Source: an uncultured Gardnerella sp. | GTDB taxonomy: Bacteria; Actinomycetota; Actinomycetes; Actinomycetales; Bifidobacteriaceae | Assembly: GCA_947088155.1 (NCBI GenBank) | Contig: CAMUFL010000018.1 | Coordinates: forward strand, 1 to 17,490 | Direction: 5' to 3' | Length of the DNA: 17,490 nt | Shown: one piece after another, positions 1 through 6,744 of the stretch | How positions within the stretch are numbered: position 1 is the first letter of the stretch | Layout: each line of letters begins with the position of its first letter | Position numbers and translations under genes: made by a program | The notes under the pieces: generated by a model | Seen by the model: only the letters and a program-made list of their open reading frames with translations | Databases searched by the model: none | Told to the model about the DNA's origin: nothing

Positions 1-21
1 CGATATGATTAAGTAAAAAGG

Positions 22-51
22 GATATGTGTCCAGAAAAAGGGGTACATATC
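22..51. repeat. Imperfect inverted repeat at left edge
   Basis: The arms GATATGTGTCC (22-32) and GGGTACATATC (41-51) can form an 11-bp RNA stem with two G-U pairs around an 8-nt loop. No T-tract follows on the plus strand. It could be a weak terminator remnant for a gene off the left edge, or an element end. I cannot tell which. Confidence 0.4.
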
Positions 52-70
52 AAGCCAATCCAGCGACAAA

Positions 71-350
71 TGCCAGTTAAAATTCCGGCAAATGTTCCAT
101 AAATTGGCCAAAGTAGCTACAAACGCCAGGAAATTCCCCGGAGAATGTTCCACAGATCAGCAAAACCGACAATTCCTATACAACGTTGTAAAGAAAAAAT
201 CGAAATCTCGCCAAAAACCGACAAAAACTTTACAAGCGCGTAAAGAAAAAATCGGAATATCAGCAAAAACCGACAAAAACTTTACAGCTGTGTATAGGAA
301 ATGTCGGAATCTTGCGGAAAAGCGATTAAAACTTTACATGAGTGTAAAGG
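71..350. repeat. Tandem array of 52-bp units, each with a central dyad
   Basis: Four clear units carry CTWTAC-N6-GTAWAG at 176-193, 228-245, 280-297 and 332-349 (one mismatch in the third), each exactly 52 bp apart. Around the core, units 1-3 have CCGAC (166, 218, 270; GCGAT at 322) and RTCGR (199-203, 251-255, 303-307), giving an imperfect palindrome of about 38 bp. The linkers between units are also similar (AATATCAGC, AATCTTGCG). Two more diverged units lie to the left: 71-112 aligns with 124-165 (about 26 of 42 bases identical, offset 53) and both carry weak dyads near the expected phase (TGCC...GGCA, centre 80.5; GGAAATTCC, centre 133). Because linkers are conserved as well as cores, this is not a CRISPR array. 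Confidence 0.8.
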
Positions 351-374
351 AAATAACACTCGCGCGGCTGGAGG

Positions 375-416
375 TTGGGTTTGGTGGGTTTGGTGGGTTT
401 GGTGGGTTTGGTGGGG
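375..416 (+). repeat. TTTGGTGGG tandem repeat, possible G-quadruplex
   Basis: Four perfect copies of the 9-bp unit TTTGGTGGG run from 380 to 415, preceded by TTGGG. This puts five G-runs of three or more bases on the plus strand, separated by identical 6-nt loops (TTTGGT). That geometry permits a G-quadruplex in single-stranded DNA or RNA. The repeat lies beyond the pepC terminator, so it should not be in the pepC mRNA. A short perfect tandem repeat like this is a likely variable-number locus. Confidence 0.75.
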
Positions 417-460
417 TTGAAGAGTTGAAGAGTTGGTGGGGTTGGTGTGGTTGGTTGGGA

Positions 461-497
461 AATAAAAAGCGCAGACTGCAAAAAGCAATCTGCGCTT
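461..497 (-). terminator. Intrinsic terminator of pepC
   Basis: Read on the minus strand, a 13-bp stem with one mismatch (arms 485-497 and 467-479) encloses a 5-nt T loop and is followed by TTTTTATT (468 to 461). It lies about 24 bases past the pepC stop codon. The opposite strand also has an A-rich loop but lacks a T-tract after the stem, so orientation is clear. Confidence 0.85.
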
Positions 498-520
498 ACA
501 TACTTACGCAATACTTAAGT

Positions 521-1975
521 TTAGCGGCAACGCTTCGTAAGCGGCTCCCACGGCTCAAGCATCACTGGCTCTTGATTCGCAACGGCTAGAGTTGCTTCGT
601 CAAGATACTTCTTATTGATGATTATTTCAGTAACGTAGCGGTCGAACCATTCTGCAGAACCGACGTAATAACCGTCTTCGCCTGCATCCTTGCCCCAGCT
701 GTTTTCAATCTTCCAACGATCTGGGTTGCCGTCTTCATCCAAGTTCACACCCGTAAACGTCATAGCGTGGTTTCCAGGAATATCCATGTATTCCAAGCCC
801 TTCGCCTTGTCAAATGTGAATTCAACGTCGAAGAGCTGATCCACGCGCACTACTGCAGGGTCGAAGAATCCGCTGTCGCGCAAGGAGAATTGCGTGCAAT
901 CGCAAGCGAACCAGATTGGGTGACCGTCGTTGAGCTGTGCGACGGCTGCTTTCTTGAATACGTCGAGAGGAACGTTTACGAATTCCATTCCCTTCGTTTC
1001 CGCCACATTTGTGCTGTACTTGATTTGGTAGAGCTTGTTGAAAGGAGTGCGTTCCATAGGGCAGTTGCATATTGTTACGAAGTCGTTTACGTCAACAGGC
1101 ACGTACTTCTTGGCGAATTCGAGTGGTGTGATGCCGTATTCGCGAATCATTGGACGTTCGTCTTTGCCAGTTTTTGGCTTGTCGTCTTTCTTGTCGTCTT
1201 TCTTTTCTTCTGCTTTTTCGCCGTCTTTCTTTTCGTTCTTTTCGTCTTTCTTATCGTCGTCATCGTCTTTGGTGCGCGCGAGGAAGTCGAACTTCACTGG
1301 CGGCTCGCCCAAAGCAATAGTCGTCATTCGGTACACGGTTTCCAAGTCGCGAACTTTCATTTCGCGCAATTCTTCCAAAGACGCACCGTTCTTATGCGCC
1401 TCGCGCAACTCGCATGCGAACTCGCGCAACTTTGTATTGATGTATTGCACGAAGGAATCGGAATCAACTGCATTTTGTGAATCTGGGTAAGCGCTCTTTG
1501 GCACAAGACCGTACTTGTTTACCAAGTTGACGAACATCTGCCACCAACCGCCGTCGTCGATTGGGCCTTCGTTAATAATCTCAAAAATTCGGCTATCAAT
1601 TGGCTCATCCAAAGTTGCCAACACGTTTTCCAAATAAGCGTTTGCTTTTTCAATCTTGTCCCAGAAGAACAAGTAGCTTTCCGAAAACTCAAAGTCGTCC
1701 AAATTCCACTTGTGCATCAACTCGTAGCGCAAGGTATTGAGGGATGCGAACATCCAGCAGCGTCCGGATCGCTTTTGGTTAGTAATACTTCCTTGCTTTA
1801 GTTCTACGGAGAATTCACGCGGTAGCGCGCGCTTTCCTTGGTAGCTTGTTGCAGCTTTAAGCACGCCGTTGTTCACTGCTGCATTTGCTGCTAATAGGTT
1901 TGCTCGCTGCTCGTTGAAGTGCTTGGAATATGTTTGTACGTGTTCAAGGGTTACTGCTTTGACGTTTTCGGCCAT
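521..1975 (-). CDS. pepC: Aminopeptidase C, bleomycin hydrolase family (peptidase C1B)
   Basis: This 484-residue cytosolic cysteine aminopeptidase removes N-terminal residues from peptides. The papain-like catalytic set is visible: Q67 and C73 in NQKRSGRCWMFASLN, H403 in GNHAMTFTG and N425 in IENSWG. Family length is about 440-450, and the excess is mainly a Lys/Asp/Glu-rich insert at residues about 236-275 (1151-1273) between FLAR and IREYGITPLEF. The C-terminus ends EPWEPLTKRCR; in this family the C-terminal arm reaches the active site of the hexamer. The start is supported by purine-rich sites AAAGGAG (1989-1995) and AAGGAAA just upstream. The gene stands alone, divergent from the opp operon, with its own terminator. 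Proximity to peptide import genes suggests it digests imported peptides (inference). Confidence 0.95.
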   Translation of the reverse strand: MAENVKAVTLEHVQTYSKHFNEQRANLLAANAAVNNGVLKAATSYQGKRALPREFSVELKQGSITNQKRSGRCWMFASLNTLRYELMHKWNLDDFEFSESYLFFWDKIEKANAYLENVLATLDEPIDSRIFEIINEGPIDDGGWWQMFVNLVNKYGLVPKSAYPDSQNAVDSDSFVQYINTKLREFACELREAHKNGASLEELREMKVRDLETVYRMTTIALGEPPVKFDFLARTKDDDDDKKDEKNEKKDGEKAEEKKDDKKDDKPKTGKDERPMIREYGITPLEFAKKYVPVDVNDFVTICNCPMERTPFNKLYQIKYSTNVAETKGMEFVNVPLDVFKKAAVAQLNDGHPIWFACDCTQFSLRDSGFFDPAVVRVDQLFDVEFTFDKAKGLEYMDIPGNHAMTFTGVNLDEDGNPDRWKIENSWGKDAGEDGYYVGSAEWFDRYVTEIIINKKYLDEATLAVANQEPVMLEPWEPLTKRCR

Positions 1976-2014
1976 GAGTTTCCTTAGTCTCCTTTGGAGT
2001 TGACAATGTTGACA

Positions 2015-2036
2015 ATACGAATAACAGTTATTGTAT
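2015..2036. promoter_or_regulatory. Dyad upstream of pepC, candidate operator
   Basis: ATAC-G-AATAAC-A-GTTATT-GTAT is an inverted repeat of 10 bp per arm with a single bulged G (2019). The core AATAACAGTTATT (2020-2032) is a perfect odd palindrome. It lies 40 bases upstream of the pepC start, where a regulator could act. On the minus strand TACAAT (2036-2031) within it resembles a -10 box, but I find no good -35. Confidence 0.35.
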
Positions 2037-2284
2037 CTTGCACAATGTCTTGTGTGTGTTTCTTGTTTACACCTATTTACGGCATTTATGTGAATAGTAT
2101 TAATTATTTCTTAAAAAAGATAGTTTTTTCGATAAATTTTTTGTTTTTATGCTTAAATTTTGAATTTATTATATTTAGAAATATAGCGTATTTTTAATGC
2201 CCAAAATAACTTTTCGCGCAAAAAATAATTTGAATATTAAATAGTGATATTTGATAAAAACCTTTATATTATGCGTTTTTCTGC

Positions 2285-2310
2285 AGGTTGTATTTTATAT
2301 ATTACAACTT
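2285..2310. promoter_or_regulatory. GTTGTA-N10-TACAAC inverted repeat upstream of opp promoter
   Basis: The arms GTTGTA (2287-2292) and TACAAC (2303-2308) flank a 10-nt AT-rich spacer and can be extended by one wobble and one A-T pair. It lies about 70 bases upstream of the candidate opp -35. A similar half-site pair, GTTGT-N10-ACAAC, overlaps the oppA promoter (6685-6704). A shared regulator is possible, but AT-rich DNA makes chance matches common. Confidence 0.3.
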
Positions 2311-2378
2311 GCGTACTCTAAGTTTTGTAATGAGAATTTTAGAAAAGTTTTACGCAAGAATATTTTCGGTTTAAGCTT

Positions 2379-2406
2379 TTGTACATAGCTTGGCTAAAAA
2401 TATACT
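2379..2406 (+). promoter_or_regulatory. Candidate promoter of opp operon
   Basis: TTGTAC (2379-2384), a 16-base spacer and TATACT (2401-2406, five of six matches to TATAAT) form a plausible housekeeping promoter. It predicts a start near 2413 and a leader of about 110 nt before the leader ORF. The -35 match is weak (three of six). Confidence 0.45.
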
Positions 2407-2523
2407 AATTATGTATCCCGAATTTACGAGGGGTGGTTTAAGCGCGCCCTTTTTGAAGTGATAGGGACTAAAGCGGTGATGCTGTAAATCCTAAGGTTTG
2501 CAACTGCCAAATGGAGGTAAATA

Positions 2524-2553
2524 ATGGTTAGGCGTAGAAAAGAGTCACAATGA
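2524..2553 (+). CDS. Possible 9-codon leader peptide coupled to oppB
   Basis: ATG at 2524 opens a nine-codon frame (MVRRRKESQ) ending in TGA at 2551-2553. The frame has the best ribosome binding site in the region, GGAGG at 2513-2517, six bases upstream of its ATG. Its stop overlaps the oppB start as ATGA (2550-2553). oppB itself has only a weak AAAGAG upstream. This arrangement suggests ribosomes load at the leader and re-initiate at oppB, so translation of oppB may depend on leader translation. The peptide is strongly basic (three consecutive Arg plus Lys). The coordinates are direct observation; the function is inference. Alternatively the GGAGG site simply serves oppB at an unusually long distance (32 bases). 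Confidence 0.4.
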   Translation: MVRRRKESQ

Positions 2554-3533
2554 TACGATACATCGTTAAACGATGCCTTAATTATGTGGTGATGTTGTTT
2601 GTCGCCGTATCCATGACATATTTTTTGGCTAGTGCGTTTATGAATCCGCGTTCGAATTATATGTCACGACATCCTCATCCACCTATTGCATCAATCAACC
2701 GTTCCTTGGATTTGGCAAATATTAACGATCAGACTCCAGTCTTTACTCGTTATTGCCGTTGGCTTTACAATATTTTCACTCAATGGAACTGGGGATTGAG
2801 CCCAGATCAGGCTCCAGTTGGATCTGCAATTGCAACTCGTATTGGTGCTTCTGTGCAGTTGGTTACTGGCGCTACAATTCTTGGCATTGTTTTCGGTGTT
2901 AGCGTAGGCGTTTACACTGCTATTCGTCAGTACAAGTGGCAGGATCGCGTGCTTAATTCCACTGCAACATTCCTTCTTGTTGTTCCTGCAGCTGTTTTGG
3001 GCTTGATGGTTGTGCTTGCCGCAATTAACATCAACCGCGCGGCTGGCGTGCGACTTTTCTACGTTACTGGCTTGCATTCTTACCAGGGTTCTGACCCGTT
3101 GATGTTTATTCTTGATTTCTTGCAGCATTTGATTTTGCCGACGATTGTTATGACAATTCCTGGCATGGTTGGGTATCATTTAACGCAGCGCACGTATCTT
3201 CTCGATACTATGAATGCTGATTACGTTCGTACGGCTCGCGCTAAGGGCTTACCTTTGAATTTGGCTATTCGCCGCCACGCTTTGCGTACTTCTTTGATTC
3301 CAACAGCTGTTGACGTCGCCTTCTCTATTGCAGGCGTGTTTACGGGTGCTGTGATTACTGAAACCGTGTTTGCTATTAACGGTCTTGGTAGCTACTTCGT
3401 TCAGACCATTATGCAGAACGATATTAACGGTTCTGTTGCTATTGCAGCGTTTGGTGCTGTATGTACCTTAGTTGGTGCTCTGCTTGCAGATATCTTCTCT
3501 GCTTGGCTCGACCCACGTATTCGTTTGAACTAG
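2550..3533 (+). CDS. oppB: Oligopeptide ABC transporter permease OppB
   Basis: This 327-residue inner-membrane permease forms half of the Opp translocation channel. It opens with MIRYIVKRCL and a first membrane segment (about 10-30), then a long extracytoplasmic loop to about residue 100. Further helices follow at about 103-125, 137-158, 190-212, 252-275 and 296-318. The EAA loop that docks on the ATPase is at about 222-250 (ADYVRTARAKGLPLNLAIRR). The start is set by the typical OppB N-terminus and the ATGA overlap with the preceding short frame. It is the first substantial gene of the operon, 24 bases before oppC. Family assignment is firm; the exact peptide preference cannot be read from the sequence. 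Confidence 0.93.
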   Translation: MIRYIVKRCLNYVVMLFVAVSMTYFLASAFMNPRSNYMSRHPHPPIASINRSLDLANINDQTPVFTRYCRWLYNIFTQWNWGLSPDQAPVGSAIATRIGASVQLVTGATILGIVFGVSVGVYTAIRQYKWQDRVLNSTATFLLVVPAAVLGLMVVLAAININRAAGVRLFYVTGLHSYQGSDPLMFILDFLQHLILPTIVMTIPGMVGYHLTQRTYLLDTMNADYVRTARAKGLPLNLAIRRHALRTSLIPTAVDVAFSIAGVFTGAVITETVFAINGLGSYFVQTIMQNDINGSVAIAAFGAVCTLVGALLADIFSAWLDPRIRLN

Positions 3534-3557
3534 CAGAACAGTGTAGGTGAATTTGAT

Positions 3558-4505
3558 ATGAATAAAAAAGATGTATCTTCAAAACCTCAAGAGTCTGCTG
3601 CAGATAGAAAAGCTACTGCTGGTGCCTGGGGCAACTTTAAACGCACTGGTAAGATGACGCTTTATACGCGTCGATTCTTCCGTCGCCCGTCTGCAGTTGT
3701 GGGCTTGGTTATGCTTGTAATTTTGATTCTTTTTGCTTTGTTTGGCTCAAAGATTTCAAAGTGGAGCTACGACGAACCAGACTTTTCTTCTCTAGCAACT
3801 CCTCCTTCTGCAGAGCATTGGCTTGGCACTACGCCAGGCGGTTCAGACATGTACGCAATGGTTGTGCGCGGACTTGGCCGTTCACTTTCCATTGGTATTG
3901 TTAGCTCTATTACCATTACAGTTATTGCTGCTTTGGTTGGTACTGCCATTTCTTACTTCGAAGGATGGTTTGAGCAGGTTGGTATGTGGCTTCTGGACAT
4001 GCTGCTGATTGTTCCTTCCTTCCTGCTGATTGCTTTAATCATTAGTGCTTCTAGTGGTGGTAGCGATTGGCTGTGGTTGGCATTTGGCTTAACAGCTTTT
4101 GGTTGGATTGGTTACGCTCGTACTCTTCGTACGTTGACTTTGAGCTTGCGCGAACGTGAGTATGTTCGTGCAGCTAAGTTCGAGGGCGTTTCTTCGTTCC
4201 GCATTATTGTGCGCCACTTGGTTCCAAACTTGGGTTCTGTATTGATTATTAACACGGTTCTTGGTGTTATTGGTGCGATTAACGGCGAAACTGCTTTGAG
4301 CTTCTTGGGCCTTGGTATTAAGGCTCCGGATACTTCTCTTGGTACTTTGCTTAATGCTGGCCAAAGCGTTGTGCAGACTTCTCCGTGGGTGCTTTTGGTG
4401 CCGTCTGCAGTGCTTGTTTTGCTAACCTTCTCCGTGCAGCTTATTGGTGACGGTTTGCGTGATGCCATTGATCCATATTCTAGGTCTGTTGGTAAGGCCG
4501 ACTAA
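3558..4505 (+). CDS. oppC: Oligopeptide ABC transporter permease OppC
   Basis: This 315-residue partner permease pairs with OppB. It has a basic cytoplasmic N-terminus of about 45 residues (typical of OppC, which carries an N-terminal extension before RRPSAVVGL), a first helix at about 46-63, the OppC-type segment HWLGTTPGGSDMYAMVVRG at 87-105, then five further helices. The EAA loop is REREYVRAAKFEGVSSFRII at about 198-217, and GETALSFLGLG (243-253) is characteristic of the family. AGGTGA (3545-3550) lies seven bases before the ATG. The gene is followed after 21 bases by oppDF. Confidence 0.93.
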   Translation: MNKKDVSSKPQESAADRKATAGAWGNFKRTGKMTLYTRRFFRRPSAVVGLVMLVILILFALFGSKISKWSYDEPDFSSLATPPSAEHWLGTTPGGSDMYAMVVRGLGRSLSIGIVSSITITVIAALVGTAISYFEGWFEQVGMWLLDMLLIVPSFLLIALIISASSGGSDWLWLAFGLTAFGWIGYARTLRTLTLSLREREYVRAAKFEGVSSFRIIVRHLVPNLGSVLIINTVLGVIGAINGETALSFLGLGIKAPDTSLGTLLNAGQSVVQTSPWVLLVPSAVLVLLTFSVQLIGDGLRDAIDPYSRSVGKAD

Positions 4506-4526
4506 CGAGCGTTTGGAGTGATAAAC

Positions 4527-6416
4527 ATGACTGATATTGCAAATAACGCTATTAAGGAAGAAACCACGATGGAAGATCAAAACAACGAACCGTTGCTTTC
4601 AGTACGCGACTTGCAAGTTAGCTTCGCTTCTGAAGCTGGTACTGTGCATGCTGTGCGCGGAATGAATTTTGATTTGTACCGCGGAAAGACTATTGGTATC
4701 GTTGGCGAGTCCGGTTCCGGTAAGTCGGTTACTTCTTTGGCTGTGATGGGCTTACTCGATAAGAATGCTAGTGTTAAAGGTTCGGTTAAGTATAAGGGCG
4801 AGGAGCTTCTTACTAAAACTGATCTTGAGATGAGTAAGATTCGTGGCAAGAATATTGCCATGGTTTTCCAGGATCCTCTTTCTGCTTTAACTCCAGTTTT
4901 CTCTATTGGTGATCAGCTTAAGGAAGCTTTGGTTATTCATAACCCGGACATGAGCGAAGAGCAGATTCGCGAGCGTTCTATTGAATTGCTTGATTTGGTT
5001 GGTATTACTAAGCCGGCTGAGCGTTTGAAGGCTTTCCCTCACGAGTTTTCTGGTGGTATGCGCCAGCGCGTGATGATTGCTATGGCAATTGCTAACGATC
5101 CGGATATTATTATTGCAGACGAGCCTACTACCGCTTTGGATGTGACTATTCAGGCTCAGGTTTTGGAAGTTTTGAAGAAAGCTCAGCGCGAAACCGGCGC
5201 TGCAATGATTTTCATTACTCACGATTTGGGCGTAATTGCTGGCGTTGCAGACGAAGTTATTGTTATGTACGCGGGCCATTTGGTTGAGCATAATAGCGTT
5301 GAGGAGATTTTTGCTCACCCAACTCAGCCGTACACTATTGGCTTGTTGGGCGCTGTTCCTCGCGTTGATCAAAAGCGCACTCGTCGTTTGACTCCAATTT
5401 CTAAGCCGACTATGGATATGCTTATGGCTGAAGAAAAGAGCGGTGACGACAGCACAATGATGGGCCTTGAAGCGGAGAGTGAGACTGTTCGCTCGCTGCT
5501 TCATGCGGAAACCGAAAAGCCAATTAAGCCTATGTTCGAAGGTATTCCGCGTGAAGAACGCAAGGTTGTTTTGGATGTTAAGAACTTGGTTAAGACTTTC
5601 CCAATTACTAGCGGTGGTTTTTTGCGCCGTAAGATTGGCGAGGTTCGCGCGGTTGATGGTGTGAGCATTGAGGTTCGTGAAGGCGAAACTGTTGCTTTGG
5701 TTGGCGAGTCTGGTTCTGGTAAGTCCACGACTTTGATGGAAATCATGGGCTTGAAGAAGCCGGAGTCTGGTTCTATTACCGTGTTTGGCACTGAGTTGAA
5801 CGATAAGTTGACTCGTGAACAGCGTCGTGAGCTTCGTTCTAAGATTCAGTACGTGTTCCAGGATCCAATGAGTTCGCTTGATCCTCGTATGCTTGTTTAC
5901 GATATTTTGGCTGAGCCTTTGATTGTGCAGAAAAAGTCTAAGGAAGAGATTCGTCAGCGTATTGCTGAGCTTATGCAGCTGGTTGAGTTGAATCCGGATC
6001 AGGTTGATCGCTTCCCAACGCAGTTCTCGGGTGGTCAGCGCCAGCGTATTGCTATCGCCCGCGCTTTGGCTGTGAATCCTAAGCTGTTGCTTCTTGATGA
6101 GCCTGTGTCTGCTTTGGATGTTTCTATTCAGGCTGGAATTATTAACTTGCTTGAAGATTTGCAGGATAAGTTGGGCGTTGCTTACTTGTTCGTGGCTCAC
6201 AACATGGCTGTGGTTCGTCACATTTCTAGCCGAATTGCTGTTATGTACCATGGTCGCATTGTGGAATCCGGTGAAACGGATGAGGTGTTTGACAATCCTC
6301 AGCATCCGTATACTAAGGCTTTGATTAGTGCTGTGCCAATTCCAGATCCTACGGTTGAGAAGCATCGTAAGCGTATTATTCTTAACGAAGAAGATACGTT
6401 TGACGATGTTAAGTAA
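4527..6416 (+). CDS. oppDF: Fused oligopeptide ABC transporter ATPase OppD-OppF
   Basis: This single 629-residue protein supplies both ATPase domains of the importer. Domain 1 (about 23-290) has Walker A GESGSGKS (60-67), Q115, signature SGGMRQ (175-180), Walker B IIIADEP (194-200) and H232. Domain 2 (about 345-615) has Walker A GESGSGKS (393-400), Q445, SGGQRQ (501-506), LLLLDEP (520-526) and H559. Both sites look catalytically intact. A linker of about 55 residues joins them. There is no cysteine anywhere in the protein, so the Cys-rich C-terminal patch common in separate OppD/DppD proteins is absent. I chose ATG 4527 because GGAG (4514-4517) lies nine bases upstream; an in-frame GTG at 4518 is too close to that site. 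Confidence 0.92.
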   Translation: MTDIANNAIKEETTMEDQNNEPLLSVRDLQVSFASEAGTVHAVRGMNFDLYRGKTIGIVGESGSGKSVTSLAVMGLLDKNASVKGSVKYKGEELLTKTDLEMSKIRGKNIAMVFQDPLSALTPVFSIGDQLKEALVIHNPDMSEEQIRERSIELLDLVGITKPAERLKAFPHEFSGGMRQRVMIAMAIANDPDIIIADEPTTALDVTIQAQVLEVLKKAQRETGAAMIFITHDLGVIAGVADEVIVMYAGHLVEHNSVEEIFAHPTQPYTIGLLGAVPRVDQKRTRRLTPISKPTMDMLMAEEKSGDDSTMMGLEAESETVRSLLHAETEKPIKPMFEGIPREERKVVLDVKNLVKTFPITSGGFLRRKIGEVRAVDGVSIEVREGETVALVGESGSGKSTTLMEIMGLKKPESGSITVFGTELNDKLTREQRRELRSKIQYVFQDPMSSLDPRMLVYDILAEPLIVQKKSKEEIRQRIAELMQLVELNPDQVDRFPTQFSGGQRQRIAIARALAVNPKLLLLDEPVSALDVSIQAGIINLLEDLQDKLGVAYLFVAHNMAVVRHISSRIAVMYHGRIVESGETDEVFDNPQHPYTKALISAVPIPDPTVEKHRKRIILNEEDTFDDVK

Positions 6417-6473
6417 TGTTACGTCTTTTTCTGTTCTGTGTTGAACAGTAATTCCGTTGCATAAGTTTGCATT

Positions 6474-6508
6474 ATCGCGCATGTTTATTACAACATGCGC
6501 GATTTTTT
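6474..6508 (+). terminator. Strong intrinsic terminator after oppDF
   Basis: A perfect 12-bp stem (6474-6485 with 6492-6503) around the loop TATTAC runs directly into a T-tract (to 6508). It ends the oppBC-DF transcript and separates it from oppA. A smaller 6-bp hairpin, CTGTTC/GAACAG (6431-6448), precedes it. Confidence 0.92.
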
Positions 6509-6744
6509 GTTGCGTAACATAAAATTAAAAAACGGAATATATTTTGTTTTTTTATAAAAATAAACTAAAAAATTTTCTGTTTTGCCGTTTATGTAGAATA
6601 AATTATTCTTTTTTATTTAATTTTCGCAAACTTGAGAAGAAAAAAATCTATATTTTTAAAAAACGATTTGGTGAATGTCATAGAGTTGTATATACTCTAA
6701 CAACATACCGGAAGACGGACATCATCCGGGGAATGAGAGGAATC
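6509..6744 (+). promoter_or_regulatory. oppDF-oppA spacer with AT-rich tract, dyads and oppA promoter
   Basis: After the oppDF terminator this region is very AT-rich and has no gene. GAATAA-A-TTATTC (6596-6608) is a perfect AT palindrome followed by a T-run. The likely oppA promoter is TTGGTG (6668-6673), a 17-base spacer and TATACT (6691-6696). Two inverted repeats overlap the -10: TAGAGT-N7-ACTCTA (6681-6699) and GTTGT-N10-ACAAC (6685-6704), a position where a repressor would block transcription. The ribosome binding site is GAGAGG (6735-6740). Confidence 0.55.

Larger units (their letters stand above)
1..460. other. Non-coding left end with dyad array and G-rich repeat
   Basis: I see no supportable gene here. 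A reading frame crosses 92-589 on the plus strand, but it runs through repeat units whose 52-bp period is not a multiple of three, has no Shine-Dalgarno site, becomes a Phe-Gly-Gly run in the G-rich repeat and overlaps the 3' end of pepC. The stretch holds a hairpin-forming sequence (22-51), a tandem array of 52-bp dyad units (71-350), a 9-bp G-rich tandem repeat (375-416) and a GT-rich tail containing GTTGAAGA twice (417-432). Confidence 0.7.
1976..2549. other. Divergent AT-rich pepC-opp regulatory spacer
   Basis: This 574-base spacer contains no convincing gene apart from a possible 9-codon leader at 2524. It separates divergently transcribed pepC and oppB, so it should hold both promoters. 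I can point to a dyad near pepC (2015-2036), an AT-cored inverted repeat (2285-2310), a candidate opp promoter (2379-2406) and a leader of roughly 110 nt before the leader ORF. A short plus-strand frame at 1994-2197 is low-complexity AT-rich translation without a ribosome binding site. Confidence 0.7.

Noticed and set aside
166..350. Possible CRISPR array
   Set aside because: The stretches between dyads are conserved rather than unique, unit identity is low, and no cas gene is present in the window.
92..589. Plus-strand frame of 165 codons across the left repeats
   Set aside because: It has no ribosome binding site, crosses a 52-bp non-coding period, becomes Phe-Gly-Gly repeats and runs into pepC on the other strand.
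767..1490. Two plus-strand frames opposite pepC
   Set aside because: They mirror the pepC coding strand; their hydrophobic and Ser/Phe runs are the complement of the Lys/Asp/Glu insert.
1994..2197. Short plus-strand frame in the pepC-opp spacer
   Set aside because: It is AT-rich low-complexity sequence with no ribosome binding site, overlapping the pepC upstream dyad.
4887..6482. A 531-codon minus-strand frame opposite oppDF
   Set aside because: oppDF has clear domain motifs on the plus strand. The long antisense frame results from its codon bias, has no family features and would start inside the terminator hairpin.
6544..6744. N-terminal extension of oppA
   Set aside because: It encodes a Lys/Phe-rich run from AT-rich leader DNA and would bury the lipoprotein signal that begins at 6745.
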